Source: Dyella jiangningensis
Lineage (GTDB): Bacteria > Pseudomonadota > Gammaproteobacteria > Xanthomonadales > Rhodanobacteraceae
DNA length: 64,000 bases
Reading direction: 5' to 3'
NCBI GenBank assembly: GCA_000632805.1
Contig: CP007444.1
Location: forward strand, 4,824,772 to 4,888,771
Each line of letters starts with the position of its first letter. Position 1 is the first letter of the stretch. Below are positions 1 through 8,698 of the stretch, piece after piece. A program made the position numbers and the translations under genes. The notes below the pieces were generated by a model, which saw only the letters and a list, made by a program, of their open reading frames with translations, ran no database searches and was not told where the DNA came from.

Positions 1-419
1 AAGCCCAGGCCCATCTGCGCCGTTTCGTTGAGGCTGTTGCTGGCCATGGCGAGATTGCGCGGGCACAGGTAACGCCCACGTCCCTTGGCCAGCGCTACCT
101 TCGCCTCGGTGCCATTGAGCTTGAGATAGAGCGGGATATCGCGCTGTACCAGCTGCTCCTGCAGCGCCACGGTAGCGGTGGCGATCAGCAGCTTCTTCTT
201 CTGAGCCCGCGCCACTTCCGCGCCGGCGATCAGGTAGGCCATCGACTTGCCGGTGCCCGTGGGCGCCTCGATCACCGCCGCGCCACCTTCCTGCGCCAGC
301 GCCTTGGCGACCTCGGCAATCATCTTTCCCTGCGACGCGCGCGCACGAAAGCCCGGCAGCCCTTCTTTCAGGCGCGTATAGGCGGCGCGGATCGCGTCTT
401 TGGTGGTATCGGTGAGCAT
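1..419 (-). CDS. dinG: ATP-dependent DNA helicase DinG, N-terminal part (runs off the window)
   Basis: This is the first 139 codons of a superfamily 2 XPD/DinG-type helicase, which unwinds DNA 5'-3' and acts on D-loops, R-loops and damaged DNA. The visible part has Walker A APTGTGKS at about residues 52-59, the helicase Ia-like stretch ATATVALQEQL at about 80-90, and GRGRYLCPRNL, whose Cys (about 119) fits the first ligand of the family's [4Fe-4S] cluster. The start is the ATG at 417-419. The gene continues leftwards out of the window, so the C-terminal helicase domain cannot be checked. Assignment rests on motif pattern; a YoaA-type paralogue is the main alternative. Confidence 0.85.
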   Translation of the reverse strand, partial: MLTDTTKDAIRAAYTRLKEGLPGFRARASQGKMIAEVAKALAQEGGAAVIEAPTGTGKSMAYLIAGAEVARAQKKKLLIATATVALQEQLVQRDIPLYLKLNGTEAKVALAKGRGRYLCPRNLAMASNSLNETAQMGLG

Positions 420-526
420 GGGCGAATGGGCGCGTGATATCGCGTCGGTCGGGCATTCTCTCATGCCCGGCCAGCGCGTGCCGGCCCCCGCCGGAACCGC
501 GCTCCCATGCGGGTCCGGCAAAAAAG

Positions 527-549
527 AAGGGCCGGCTAGGCCGGCCCTT
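527..549 (-). terminator. Rho-independent terminator of the TonB-dependent receptor gene
   Basis: A perfect 10-bp stem (AAGGGCCGGC at 527-536, GCCGGCCCTT at 540-549) with a 3-nt loop is followed, read on the minus strand, by a run of Ts (521-525 are As on the plus strand). It lies about 30 bp beyond the receptor stop codon and about 110 bp before dinG, so it should insulate dinG from receptor transcription. Confidence 0.85.
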
Positions 550-579
550 CCACCCCAAACTCCCGGGCTGCCACCCAGG

Positions 580-3498
580 TCAGAAGTTGTAGTTGAAGCC
601 CGCGTAGTAGGCGCGGCCGATGGCGTCGTACAGGCCGCCACCGAAGGTATTGCCGAAGATGTTTACCGGCGGATCACGGTCGAACACGTTGGTCACGCCG
701 AAGTAGGCCTGCCAGCCGCTGTTGGCGAACGTGTAGCTGACCTTGGCGTCGTTGAAGAAGCCGGCGCCCGCCTTGATCGGCGTGGTCTGGGTCGGATTCG
801 ACTGGTAGCTTTCGTTGCTCACGCGCAACATCGATGAGAAGTAACGCATGTTCCAGTTGAACAGCCAGCTGTTCCACGCATACGAAGCGCGCAGCATGCC
901 CTTCCACTTCGGGAAGCCCAACGTGCCGTTGTCCTGCACGGTATTGCTGGGGTCGTCCTGGAACGGATGCTCGGTGTAGGCGATGACCTTGGTCAGGTCC
1001 AGATCAAGGCGCAGCTTGCCGCTGCCGATCTCGTGGGAGTAGTACGCGCCAATATCCACGCCCGAGGTGCTGAGCGATGAAATGTTCTGGTTCACCGAGT
1101 TGATGTAGACCAGCTCGTGCGTTACCGGGTCGCGCAGGGCGTTACCGCAATACGGGTTGCTGACGCCCGTGGTGGAATCCACGCAGTGGTTGGCGATGTC
1201 GGTGCCGCTGGGCGCGCTGATGGCGTCGGTCAGCTTGATGTTCCAGTAGTCGGCCGTGACGCCGAAGCCCGGCAGGAATTCCGGTGTGAGCACGAGACCC
1301 GCGGTCCACGTACGACCCTGCTCCGGCTTGAGGTCCGGATTGCTGCCGGACAGGCCACGGATGGTCGCCGTGTTGGTCGACGTCCAGCCGGCCGGAACGC
1401 CCAGTGCCTGGCAATTGGCCGTGCGCAGGGCCGGATCGGGCGCGTTCTTCAACTGTTTCACCGAGCACGGATCGGTGATGGTGAAGAAGTTTTCCGACTG
1501 GCCGCCAAACAGCTCGCCGATATTGGGCGCACGAACGGCGCTGGACATCGTGCCGCGCAGGCGGAGGTTACTGTCGATGGACCAGTCCAGACCCCAACGC
1601 CAGGCCTTGGTATGGCCGATGGTGCTGTAGTCGGAGAAGCGCGCCGCGGCGTCGAACGTGAGGTTCTGCGCGAACGGGCGACCCGACAGCAGCGGCATCG
1701 CCGTCTCGATATAGCCTTCCTTCACGTCATAGGCGCCGCTCGAAGGCGGGATCGCGTTGAGGAAAGTCAGGCCGGCCACGTCGAGCGGGTCGGTGACCTG
1801 GCGACTCGTTTCGCGACGGAATTCGGCACCGGCCACGAGGCTTGCGGCGCCCGCATCGAACGGCATCTGGAACAGGTTGTTGTTCGTCACCGTACCGCCG
1901 CCGACGAACTGCGTGAGGCGCGAGGTCGTGGTGGTCGTGGTGTTGAACCACTGTGCCGCCGCCGGATTCACCGCGCCGACGCCGAAGATGCTGGTCGGTA
2001 CGCAGCCGCCGCCCAGTGCGATCGGGTCGAGCACGCCGCCGGCATTCGGATTCGTGGCGTTCGGGTTGAGCGTCGAACGGCAGACGATGTTGCCGCTCTT
2101 CGGATCACGCACCGCATCGATCGACGCGTAGAAACGGTCGTTGATACGGTTGTTGAGGTTGTGGCGCGTCTCATCCATTACGCCGTACACCACCGAGGTG
2201 TCGTACTCCCAGTCACCGGTGATCACACCGTTCGCACCGAGCGCGATGCGCGTGGTGTTGCGGCCGGTATCTTCTCCACGACGACCGGTATCGGTATCGA
2301 AACGCGATACCTTGATGCTCTTGAGCTTGTTCGCGTCCATCACCGCGGCCAGGGACGGATCGATGTAGGCGTTGTCCCGGGTGATGACATAGGCACTGCC
2401 GCCACTGCCGAACGCGGGCTGGCCGTATTTCGTCACGTCGATATGGCTGTAGGTGCCTTCGGCGTACAGGTGCTGCTCGGGCGTGATGTCGAAGCTCGCC
2501 ACGCTGCTCAGCGTGGTGCGGCGGTACTGCGGCTCGAGCTGCAGTACCTGGTTCACGTCCGTGCGGTCACAGTCCGAACAGCGGCCCGTGTTGTCGTAGG
2601 GACCGTTGAAGTTCTGGTGGCGTACAGAGCCGTCTGGATTGAAGACGTAGCGCTTGCCGATGGCCGTGGCGCTGCCGGTGGAGAAGGTGCCGCCGGCGTA
2701 GTTGGTGTAGCCGCCGCCGTTGCCGAACAGCGCGGAATCGGTCGGGCCGTCGGGCGTGAGGATGGTGGCGTAAGCCTTGTTGCCGAAGCGGTCGTGGAAC
2801 TCCAGGTTGCTCTGGTCGCTGTGTTCCACCGAGACGGCGATGTTGCCGCGGTTCTCGGCGAAGTTCATGCCGCCGGTGAGCGAGATCAGCTTCTTGTCCA
2901 GGCCTCCATGCTCGGACGTGCCGTACTGCGCGTGCAGGTTTGCGCCCTGGTAGTTCTTCTTGAGGATGAAGTTCACCACGCCCGTGACGGCATCGGCACC
3001 GTATACGGCCGACGCGCCACCAGTGATGATTTCCACGCGTTCGACCCAGTCGGCGGGGATGAGGTTCACGTCGACGGCGGTATCGCCTGCGCTTGAGCCT
3101 ACGAAGCGGCGGCCATTCACCAGTACCAGGGTGCGGCTGGTGCCAAGATTGCGCAGATCCTGCTGGGCCACGCCGGCGGTGCCGATGAAGCGGTTGGAGT
3201 TGCCCATGGTGAACGTCGTCGCCAACTGCGGCATCGTCGTCATCAGGTCGCCGATATTGATCGCGCCGGTGGCCTTGATGTCGGCCGCGGTCAGCACGCT
3301 GATGGGCGTGGGCGAAATCACGTTGGGGTTGGAAATGCGTGTGCCAGTGACGGTGACCGTCTCCAGGTTGGCTGCCTTCTTGGCATCCGCGGCTGGGGCA
3401 TCGCTGTTTGCAGCTTCCTGCGCCAGGGCAGGACCAGTCAGCGCCGCCATGCAGGCCAACGCGAGCACATTACGCGACAAGGAAAAAGACATCTTCAT
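580..3498 (-). CDS. TonB-dependent outer-membrane receptor (substrate unknown)
   Basis: A 972-residue outer-membrane receptor. It has a signal peptide (residues 1 to about 26, ending ALAQEA), a short linker with the TonB-box-like ETVTVTGTRI (about 47-56), a plug domain (about 65-180, with AINIGDLMTTMPQL and a DLRNLG/RTLVLVNGRR stretch) and a long beta-barrel ending in aromatic NYNF. The start ATG is preceded by GGGAGG at 3503-3508. The plug wording resembles the large Xanthomonadales receptors often used for carbohydrates, peptides or siderophores, but no substrate gene lies beside it, so it is an orphan receptor. A strong terminator follows (527-549). The G-rich ribosome-binding site makes it a possible target of the C-rich small RNA at 50.7 kb (inference). 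Confidence 0.9.
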   Translation of the reverse strand: MKMSFSLSRNVLALACMAALTGPALAQEAANSDAPAADAKKAANLETVTVTGTRISNPNVISPTPISVLTAADIKATGAINIGDLMTTMPQLATTFTMGNSNRFIGTAGVAQQDLRNLGTSRTLVLVNGRRFVGSSAGDTAVDVNLIPADWVERVEIITGGASAVYGADAVTGVVNFILKKNYQGANLHAQYGTSEHGGLDKKLISLTGGMNFAENRGNIAVSVEHSDQSNLEFHDRFGNKAYATILTPDGPTDSALFGNGGGYTNYAGGTFSTGSATAIGKRYVFNPDGSVRHQNFNGPYDNTGRCSDCDRTDVNQVLQLEPQYRRTTLSSVASFDITPEQHLYAEGTYSHIDVTKYGQPAFGSGGSAYVITRDNAYIDPSLAAVMDANKLKSIKVSRFDTDTGRRGEDTGRNTTRIALGANGVITGDWEYDTSVVYGVMDETRHNLNNRINDRFYASIDAVRDPKSGNIVCRSTLNPNATNPNAGGVLDPIALGGGCVPTSIFGVGAVNPAAAQWFNTTTTTTSRLTQFVGGGTVTNNNLFQMPFDAGAASLVAGAEFRRETSRQVTDPLDVAGLTFLNAIPPSSGAYDVKEGYIETAMPLLSGRPFAQNLTFDAAARFSDYSTIGHTKAWRWGLDWSIDSNLRLRGTMSSAVRAPNIGELFGGQSENFFTITDPCSVKQLKNAPDPALRTANCQALGVPAGWTSTNTATIRGLSGSNPDLKPEQGRTWTAGLVLTPEFLPGFGVTADYWNIKLTDAISAPSGTDIANHCVDSTTGVSNPYCGNALRDPVTHELVYINSVNQNISSLSTSGVDIGAYYSHEIGSGKLRLDLDLTKVIAYTEHPFQDDPSNTVQDNGTLGFPKWKGMLRASYAWNSWLFNWNMRYFSSMLRVSNESYQSNPTQTTPIKAGAGFFNDAKVSYTFANSGWQAYFGVTNVFDRDPPVNIFGNTFGGGLYDAIGRAYYAGFNYNF

Positions 3499-3753
3499 AC
3501 CGCCTCCCTACGGTTGGGTTTTTTTGAGCCGACGTGAACGGACGTCACCTGGGGAAGGTGAGCGGGGTCGGCCATGTGGGTTCGAAACTTGCTGCGGGGT
3601 AACAACAAGTTTTTACGATTCGATCACAAGCGGCTGTCGGCACGCTGACGACAGCGCTGTCTCTTTTCGGAGGAAGGTCAAGTCACGTTGCGGAGCAGAA
3701 ACGCTCGGCCGAGGGCGATCCAGTCTGTCAGCGATGGATGCCGTCGCTACCGT

Positions 3754-5388
3754 TCAATACTCGGCGTTGATCTGCCGTGCCACCGCTTCCGCTACGCGGA
3801 TGCCGTCGACCGCGGCCGAGAGAATCCCGCCGGCATAACCGGCGCCTTCGCCGGCAGGGTACAGGCCATGCGTGTTGAGGCTCTGGTAATCGTCGCCGCG
3901 GCGAACGCGCACGGGCGAGGAGGTGCGCGTTTCCACGCCGGTGAGCACGGCATCGCGCATGGCGAAGCCCTTGATCTGCCGGTCGAACGCGGGCAGTGCT
4001 TCACGGATGGCTTCGATGGCGTAGTCGGGCAGGGCGGGCGCGAGATCGGTGAGGTGCACGCCAGGCTTGTAGGACGGCTGCACGCTGCCGAACGCCGACG
4101 ACGGTTTGCCCGACAGGAAGTCGCCGACCAGCTGACCCGGCGCGCTGTAGTCGCGTCCGCCGAGTTCGTAGGCGCGCGACTCCAGTGCGCGTTGCAGGGC
4201 GATGCCGGCGAGCGGGCTGCCGCTGTCGTCGAAGGCGGCGAAATCCTTGGGATCGATGCCGACCACAATGGCCGCGTTCGCATTGCGTTCGTTGCGCGAG
4301 TACTGGCTCATGCCGTTGGTGACGACGCGTTCGGGTTCCGATGCCGCTGCTACCACGGTGCCGCCGGGGCACATGCAGAAGCTGTATACCGAGCGCCCGT
4401 TCTTGCAGTGGTGCACGAGCTTGTAGTCGGCGGCGCCGAGGATCGGATGTCCGGCCTGCGGCCCGAAACGCGCCCGGTCGATGATCGACTGCGGGTGCTC
4501 GATGCGAAAGCCGATCGAGAACGGCTTGGCTTCCATGTACACGCCGCGCTCGTGCAGCTTGAAGAAGGTATCGCGCGCGCTGTGGCCTACCGCGAGCACC
4601 ACGTGGTCGCTTAGCAGTTGTTCGCCGCTGGCGAGCACCACGCCGCGGATCTGGCGTTTGCCATCGGCATCGGTGTCGACGAGGAAATCGTCCACGCGTT
4701 GCTTGAAGCGAATTTCACCGCCCAACGACTCGATGGTCGCGCGCATGTTCTCCACCATCGTGACGAGGCGGAAGGTGCCGATATGCGGCTTGCTGACGTA
4801 GAGGATTTCCTCCGGCGCGCCAGCTTGCACGAACTCGGCGAGCACCTTGCGGCCGTGGTGGTGCGGATCGGAAATCTGGCTGTACAGCTTGCCATCGGAG
4901 AACGTGCCAGCACCGCCTTCGCCAAATTGCACGTTGGATTCGGGCTCGAGCTTGCGCTTGCGCCACAGGCCCCAGGTATCCACGGTGCGTTCGCGCACGG
5001 CCTTGCCGCGATCGAGGATGATGGGCCGATAGCCCATCTGCGCAAGCAACAGGCCGGCGAACAGGCCGCATGGACCCATCCCGATCACGATGGGACGCTG
5101 GGCCAGGTTTTCCGGCGCCTTCGCCACGAAGTGGTAGCTGGTGTCGGGCGTGGGCTGGACGTGCTTGTCGTCGGCGTGGCGCTTGAGCACCGCCGCTTCG
5201 TCGGCCACCTCCACGTCCAGCGTGTAGATCAGCTGGATGGCGCTGCGCTTGCGCGCGTCGTAGCCGCGACGGAACACAGTGACCTGGCGCACCGCATCCT
5301 TGCCGAGGCCGAGCTTCGCGCGCACGGCAGCCTCGATCGCCCCAGTGGGGTGGTCGAGGGGAAGCTTGATGTCGGTGAGTCGGATCAT
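3754..5388 (-). CDS. NAD(P)/FAD-dependent dehydrogenase of the COG2509 family
   Basis: A 544-residue flavoprotein. It starts with the family's small N-terminal domain (MIRLTDIKLPLDHP, about residues 1-100), then a dinucleotide-binding motif around VIGMGPCGLFAG (about 100-112), then GEGGAGTFSDGKL and a C-terminal PAGEGAGYAGGILSAAVDG segment that normally contacts FAD. The length matches the family (about 530-550). These proteins are annotated only as uncharacterised FAD-dependent dehydrogenases; the substrate is unknown. The upstream gap of 150 bp carries a REP pair, so the gene is probably transcribed alone. Confidence 0.85.
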   Translation of the reverse strand: MIRLTDIKLPLDHPTGAIEAAVRAKLGLGKDAVRQVTVFRRGYDARKRSAIQLIYTLDVEVADEAAVLKRHADDKHVQPTPDTSYHFVAKAPENLAQRPIVIGMGPCGLFAGLLLAQMGYRPIILDRGKAVRERTVDTWGLWRKRKLEPESNVQFGEGGAGTFSDGKLYSQISDPHHHGRKVLAEFVQAGAPEEILYVSKPHIGTFRLVTMVENMRATIESLGGEIRFKQRVDDFLVDTDADGKRQIRGVVLASGEQLLSDHVVLAVGHSARDTFFKLHERGVYMEAKPFSIGFRIEHPQSIIDRARFGPQAGHPILGAADYKLVHHCKNGRSVYSFCMCPGGTVVAAASEPERVVTNGMSQYSRNERNANAAIVVGIDPKDFAAFDDSGSPLAGIALQRALESRAYELGGRDYSAPGQLVGDFLSGKPSSAFGSVQPSYKPGVHLTDLAPALPDYAIEAIREALPAFDRQIKGFAMRDAVLTGVETRTSSPVRVRRGDDYQSLNTHGLYPAGEGAGYAGGILSAAVDGIRVAEAVARQINAEY

Positions 5389-5462
5389 GCGGGGATAGGC
5401 GTCAGCCGTGGTCGGGCGCGCATTTTCGCATGTCTAGGCCGCGGGGCGGGGCAGATGCCGCA

Positions 5463-5526
5463 GTCGCGCACAGGGTGCGCTCCCACAAAGGCATAGGGAT
5501 CTGTGGGGGCGCACCCTGTGCGCGAC
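5463..5526. repeat. REP pair, heads facing inward
   Basis: Two copies of the window's main palindromic repeat: minus-strand unit 5463-5487 and plus-strand unit 5502-5526, separated by 14 bp. Each has a GTGG head and the palindrome GCGCAC-CCT-GTGCGC (one base differs in the second head). This is the only pair in which the GTGG heads face each other. It sits between two minus-strand genes. Confidence 0.85.
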
Positions 5527-5540
5527 AGAAACCGGCTGGA

Positions 5541-6194
5541 CTACCCTTCGGCCGCGATCTTGCGCAGCGTCTGCTCGAACACTTCGGGCGGCTGGCCGCC
5601 CTGGATCAGGTAGCGATCGTTGATGATCACCGAGGGCACCGCACGGACGCCCTGCGACTGGTAGAACTGTTCCTGTGCACGCACGTCCTGCGCATAGCGT
5701 CCTTCGGCAAGCACATGACGCGCCTCGACGGGATCGAGACCCACCTGCGCCGCCACATCCACCAGTACGTCGCGTGAACTTACGTCGCGGCCGTCGGTGA
5801 AATAAGCCGCGAGCAGCGCCTGCTTCAGCTCGGGCTGGCGCCCCTGCAAGGCGGCCCAGTGCAGCAGGCGGTGCGCGTCGAAGGTGTTCACGATGCGCTT
5901 GCGCTTGTCCATGTTGAAGGTGAAGCCAACCTCGGCGCCGCGCTGGCGGATCGCTTCCTGGTTCTGCGCCATTTGCTGGGGCGTGCTGCCGTACTTGCGC
6001 GCCAGGTGCTCCACCACGTCCTCGCCTTCCGGCGCCATCTGCGGGTTGAGCTCGAAGGGCTGGAAATGCATGTCGACCGTGACATCGCCGCCCATGTTGG
6101 CGAGCGCCTTCTCCAGCGACTTCAGGCCGACGGCGCACCAGGGGCACACCACGTCGGAGACGAAATCGATCTTGAGGTTGGCGGGGGTGGTCAT
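5541..6194 (-). CDS. DsbA-family oxidoreductase, FrnE type
   Basis: A 217-residue thioredoxin-fold protein. The N-terminus reads LKIDFVSDVVCPWCAVG, giving a CPWC redox motif at about residues 17-20, followed by the helical insertion and a C-terminal GVRAVPSVIINDRYLIQGGQ segment with the cis-Pro of the fold. No signal peptide is visible, as is usual for FrnE-like 2-hydroxychromene-2-carboxylate isomerase/DsbA relatives, so a cytosolic thiol or oxidative-stress role is likely. I chose the ATG at 6192-6194, where the conserved reading begins; an upstream extension to 6329 is low-complexity and unlikely. Confidence 0.88.
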   Translation of the reverse strand: MTTPANLKIDFVSDVVCPWCAVGLKSLEKALANMGGDVTVDMHFQPFELNPQMAPEGEDVVEHLARKYGSTPQQMAQNQEAIRQRGAEVGFTFNMDKRKRIVNTFDAHRLLHWAALQGRQPELKQALLAAYFTDGRDVSSRDVLVDVAAQVGLDPVEARHVLAEGRYAQDVRAQEQFYQSQGVRAVPSVIINDRYLIQGGQPPEVFEQTLRKIAAEG

Positions 6195-6288
6195 GGGCGG
6201 TTTCTCTGAGCGGGTCCGCCTTGAGTGGGTGCGAACCGGCCCACAATCAAGGGCGAGGAGGGCTGCGCCGCTCCTCGCCACTCGCGGC

Positions 6289-6795
6289 TCAGGGCTTGCC
6301 GATGAAGTCCATCTTGCCCAGGTCCGCACCGGCCTCGCGCAGGATCGCGTACGCCGTGGTGCAGTGGAAGAACAGGTTCGGGATCACGAAGTGCAGCAGG
6401 TAACCCTCGCCTTCGAAGTGCTGTTCGCCGCTGCGTGTCTTGATCGTCACGGCACGGGTTTCACTGCCATCGATCTGGTCGGCCTTGAAGCTCTTGATGT
6501 AGTCGAGCGCGCGTTCGATGCGGGCGTGCAGTTCGGCGAAGGTGGCTTCGTTGTCTTCGAACTTCAGCGGGTCCACGCCGGCGAGGCGCGCGGTGCCGTT
6601 TTTCGCCATGTCGGTGGCGATTTGCACCTGGCGCGTCAGCGGCAGCATGTCCGCAGTAAGACGCGCCTGCAGCAGCAGCGCGGGATCGTACTTGCGGGCT
6701 TCGGCATGCGACTCGCCCTTGCGCAGCACGTGCTGCAGGTTGCTCAGCGCGCGCAGGAAGACGGGAACGGAAGCCTGGTACATCGACAAAGTCAT
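6289..6795 (-). CDS. DUF1993 family protein (DinB-like fold)
   Basis: A 168-residue protein with the family's start MTLSMYQASVPVFLRALSNL and a closing stretch LLHFVIPNLFFHCTTAYAIL, where His residues sit as in DinB-like helical bundles. The biochemical role of DUF1993 is not known. The ATG overlaps the stop of the MFS gene upstream in an ATGA arrangement (6792-6795), so the two proteins are probably translationally coupled. Confidence 0.85.
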   Translation of the reverse strand: MTLSMYQASVPVFLRALSNLQHVLRKGESHAEARKYDPALLLQARLTADMLPLTRQVQIATDMAKNGTARLAGVDPLKFEDNEATFAELHARIERALDYIKSFKADQIDGSETRAVTIKTRSGEQHFEGEGYLLHFVIPNLFFHCTTAYAILREAGADLGKMDFIGKP

Positions 6796-8141
6796 GGGGA
6801 ATGCTCCGGTGGTTCGGGGGTGGTAACAGTGCCTTGAAGCGTGACGACCGAGGAAAGCTCGCCGCCCATGCCCGTATCCGCAGGAGCGTCAGCCTTGGCC
6901 AGGTCGCCGGCATGCCGGGTAACGCGCAAGGCGATCACGGTGCCGACCGCCAGCAGCACAGCTGACAGCAGGAACGCCAGGCCCGGCACATGGATGCGCG
7001 ATGCCGGCGAAATCGAAAACGAGAAGACCTGCGCGAACAGGAACGGGCCGAAGATGCCGGCGAAGCTCGCCAGGCTGCTGATCGCACCTTGCAGGCGCCC
7101 CTGTTCGGAAGGATCGACCTGATGCGTCATCAACGACTGGATGGGCGGCTGCGAGAGACCCCACAGTGCCATCAGCGGAATGCCGAGCAGGAACATGGTG
7201 CCGGTGTGCGCGATGCCCATCACCAGGAACGAACCGATGCCGCACAGCATGCCACCCAGCATCAGCCGCCGTTCGCCGAACCTCGGCGCCAGCTTGCGGG
7301 TAAGCACGGCCTGCACGAAACCATCGCAGGCGCCGACCAGCATCAGCACATAGCCCACCGCCTGCGGACCCCAGCTGTAGCGATAATCCGCATAGAGCAC
7401 GAAGGTGGTCTGCAGCACGTAGTGCGCGAGGTAGACCAGGAACATCACGACCGCCAGCCCCATCACCAGCGGATAGCGGCGCAACAGTTTCAGCGACCCC
7501 AGCGGATGCGCGCTGTGCATTTCAAAACGCGGCGTGCGCTTTTCCTTGGGCAGCGACTCGGGCAGCACGAACAGGCCGTAAAGGAAATTGCATGCGGCCA
7601 GCCCGCCCGCCACCCAGAACGGCAGGCGCAGGTGGATGTCGCCCAGGAAGCCGCCCAGGCCCGGACCAATGATGAAGCCCAGGCCGAATGCGCTGCCCAG
7701 GATGCCGTAGGCCGCGGCGCGCTTTTCCTTGGGCGTGATGTCGGCGATGTACGCATTGGCCGTGGTGAAACTCGCCGCTGTCATGCCCAGCACCACGCGC
7801 GCGACGAACAGCAGCCACAGGGTGGGCGCGAGCGCCAGCACGAAGAAGTCGATGGCGAGGCCGGCGTTGGAGATCAGGATCACCGGGCGTCGGCCGAAGC
7901 GATCGGACAACGCGCCCTGTACCGGCGAAAACGCGAACTGCACGATGGCAAACACCGTGCTGAACACGCCCACCCACCACGCGGCCTTGGCGATGCCGCC
8001 GCCAGCGAGCTGCTCGATCAGGTGTGGCAGCACCGGAATCACGATGCCGAACGCGAGCATGTCCAGCACGACGGTGACGAAGATGAACGCGATCGCGGCG
8101 CGGCGGCGCGGATGGAGTTCGTTGAGAGTCGGCTGGTCCAT
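6792..8141 (-). CDS. MFS drug exporter, TCR/Tet type
   Basis: A 449-residue inner-membrane transporter with about 12 predicted helices. It begins RRAAIAFIFVTVVLDMLAFGIVIPVLPHL and has the MFS signature GALSDRFGRRPVIL between helices 2 and 3, typical of TetA/TCR-like proton antiporters. The helix-5 segment GFIIGPGLGGFLGD matches the antiporter motif C. The ATG at 8139-8141 is chosen; a longer reading would run through a REP unit. It is coupled to the DUF1993 gene by an ATGA overlap. No TetR-type regulator is adjacent, so the substrate and induction are unknown. Confidence 0.87.
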   Translation of the reverse strand: MDQPTLNELHPRRRAAIAFIFVTVVLDMLAFGIVIPVLPHLIEQLAGGGIAKAAWWVGVFSTVFAIVQFAFSPVQGALSDRFGRRPVILISNAGLAIDFFVLALAPTLWLLFVARVVLGMTAASFTTANAYIADITPKEKRAAAYGILGSAFGLGFIIGPGLGGFLGDIHLRLPFWVAGGLAACNFLYGLFVLPESLPKEKRTPRFEMHSAHPLGSLKLLRRYPLVMGLAVVMFLVYLAHYVLQTTFVLYADYRYSWGPQAVGYVLMLVGACDGFVQAVLTRKLAPRFGERRLMLGGMLCGIGSFLVMGIAHTGTMFLLGIPLMALWGLSQPPIQSLMTHQVDPSEQGRLQGAISSLASFAGIFGPFLFAQVFSFSISPASRIHVPGLAFLLSAVLLAVGTVIALRVTRHAGDLAKADAPADTGMGGELSSVVTLQGTVTTPEPPEHSP

Positions 8142-8255
8142 GGGCGATGGGGTCGCGGCGAAGCTCGCACGATAGCTGATTGTGTGTGACGAGGCGTGTG
8201 CAGTGCAGTATGCGTTTCCCGTTTTCTCCGGAAAAAAACGGGACCAGTCTTCCTT

Positions 8256-8338
8256 TGCAGGAGCGCACCCAGTGCGCGACCGAGGGCTGTCGGCATCTCC
8301 GCTCCGTCGGCCCTTCGCGCACTGGGTGCGCTCCTGCA
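8256..8338. repeat. REP pair, variant with GCAG head, heads outward
   Basis: Plus-strand unit 8256-8280 and minus-strand unit 8315-8338 flank a 34-bp spacer. The head is GCAGGAG rather than GTGGGAG, and the loop is CCA instead of CCT. Both units carry the same change, as if they were copied together. The spacer holds CGCTCCGT, the reverse complement of the ACGGAGCG found in three other pair spacers. Confidence 0.8.
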
Positions 8339-8368
8339 AGGGAATCGGATGTCCCGTGAAAAGTTACG

Positions 8369-8698
8369 TCAGCCTTGCGGCGGCTGGGTCAGCTCGCGGG
8401 CGTCGAGATAGCCGTCGTGATTGCGGTCCAGCTTGTGGAACTGGCGACGCAGGTTGTCCTGGTACTGCTTGAGCGTGACGGGTTTGCCATGCCCGCCCGG
8501 CAGCTCATCGACTTCCAGCACGCCGTCGCCGTTGGTATCGAGCCGCTGGAAGCCCTCGCTGAGGTGCGCCACATACTCGGCCTCGCTCACGCGCCCGTCG
8601 CCGTCTGCGTCGAACATGCGCAGGTACTCGGCCGGCGTGCTCTGCGCATGCGCAAGCATGGGCACGAGCAAGAGCAGGCCGAGTCGACGCATCGTCAC
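8369..8698 (-). CDS. Secreted EF-hand calcium-binding protein
   Basis: A 109-residue protein with a signal peptide (RRLGLLLLVPMLAHAQ) and three EF-hand loops: DADGDGRVSEAE (about residues 30-41), DTNGDGVLEVDE (about 54-65) and DRNHDGYLDARE (about 91-102). All have Asp or Asn at positions 1, 3 and 5 and Glu at 12, so calcium binding is likely; the protein should act in the periplasm or outside. The start is either GTG at 8696-8698, overlapping the mksB stop as GTGA, or ATG at 8690-8692. A link to the condensin genes beyond shared transcription is not evident. Confidence 0.82.
   Translation of the reverse strand: MTMRRLGLLLLVPMLAHAQSTPAEYLRMFDADGDGRVSEAEYVAHLSEGFQRLDTNGDGVLEVDELPGGHGKPVTLKQYQDNLRRQFHKLDRNHDGYLDARELTQPPQG

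Noticed and set aside
1117..3096. A 659-codon open reading on the plus strand opposite the first TonB-dependent receptor
   Set aside because: It mirrors the receptor's codon pattern in high-GC DNA, has Arg/Val/Ala-rich low-complexity sequence and no family features.
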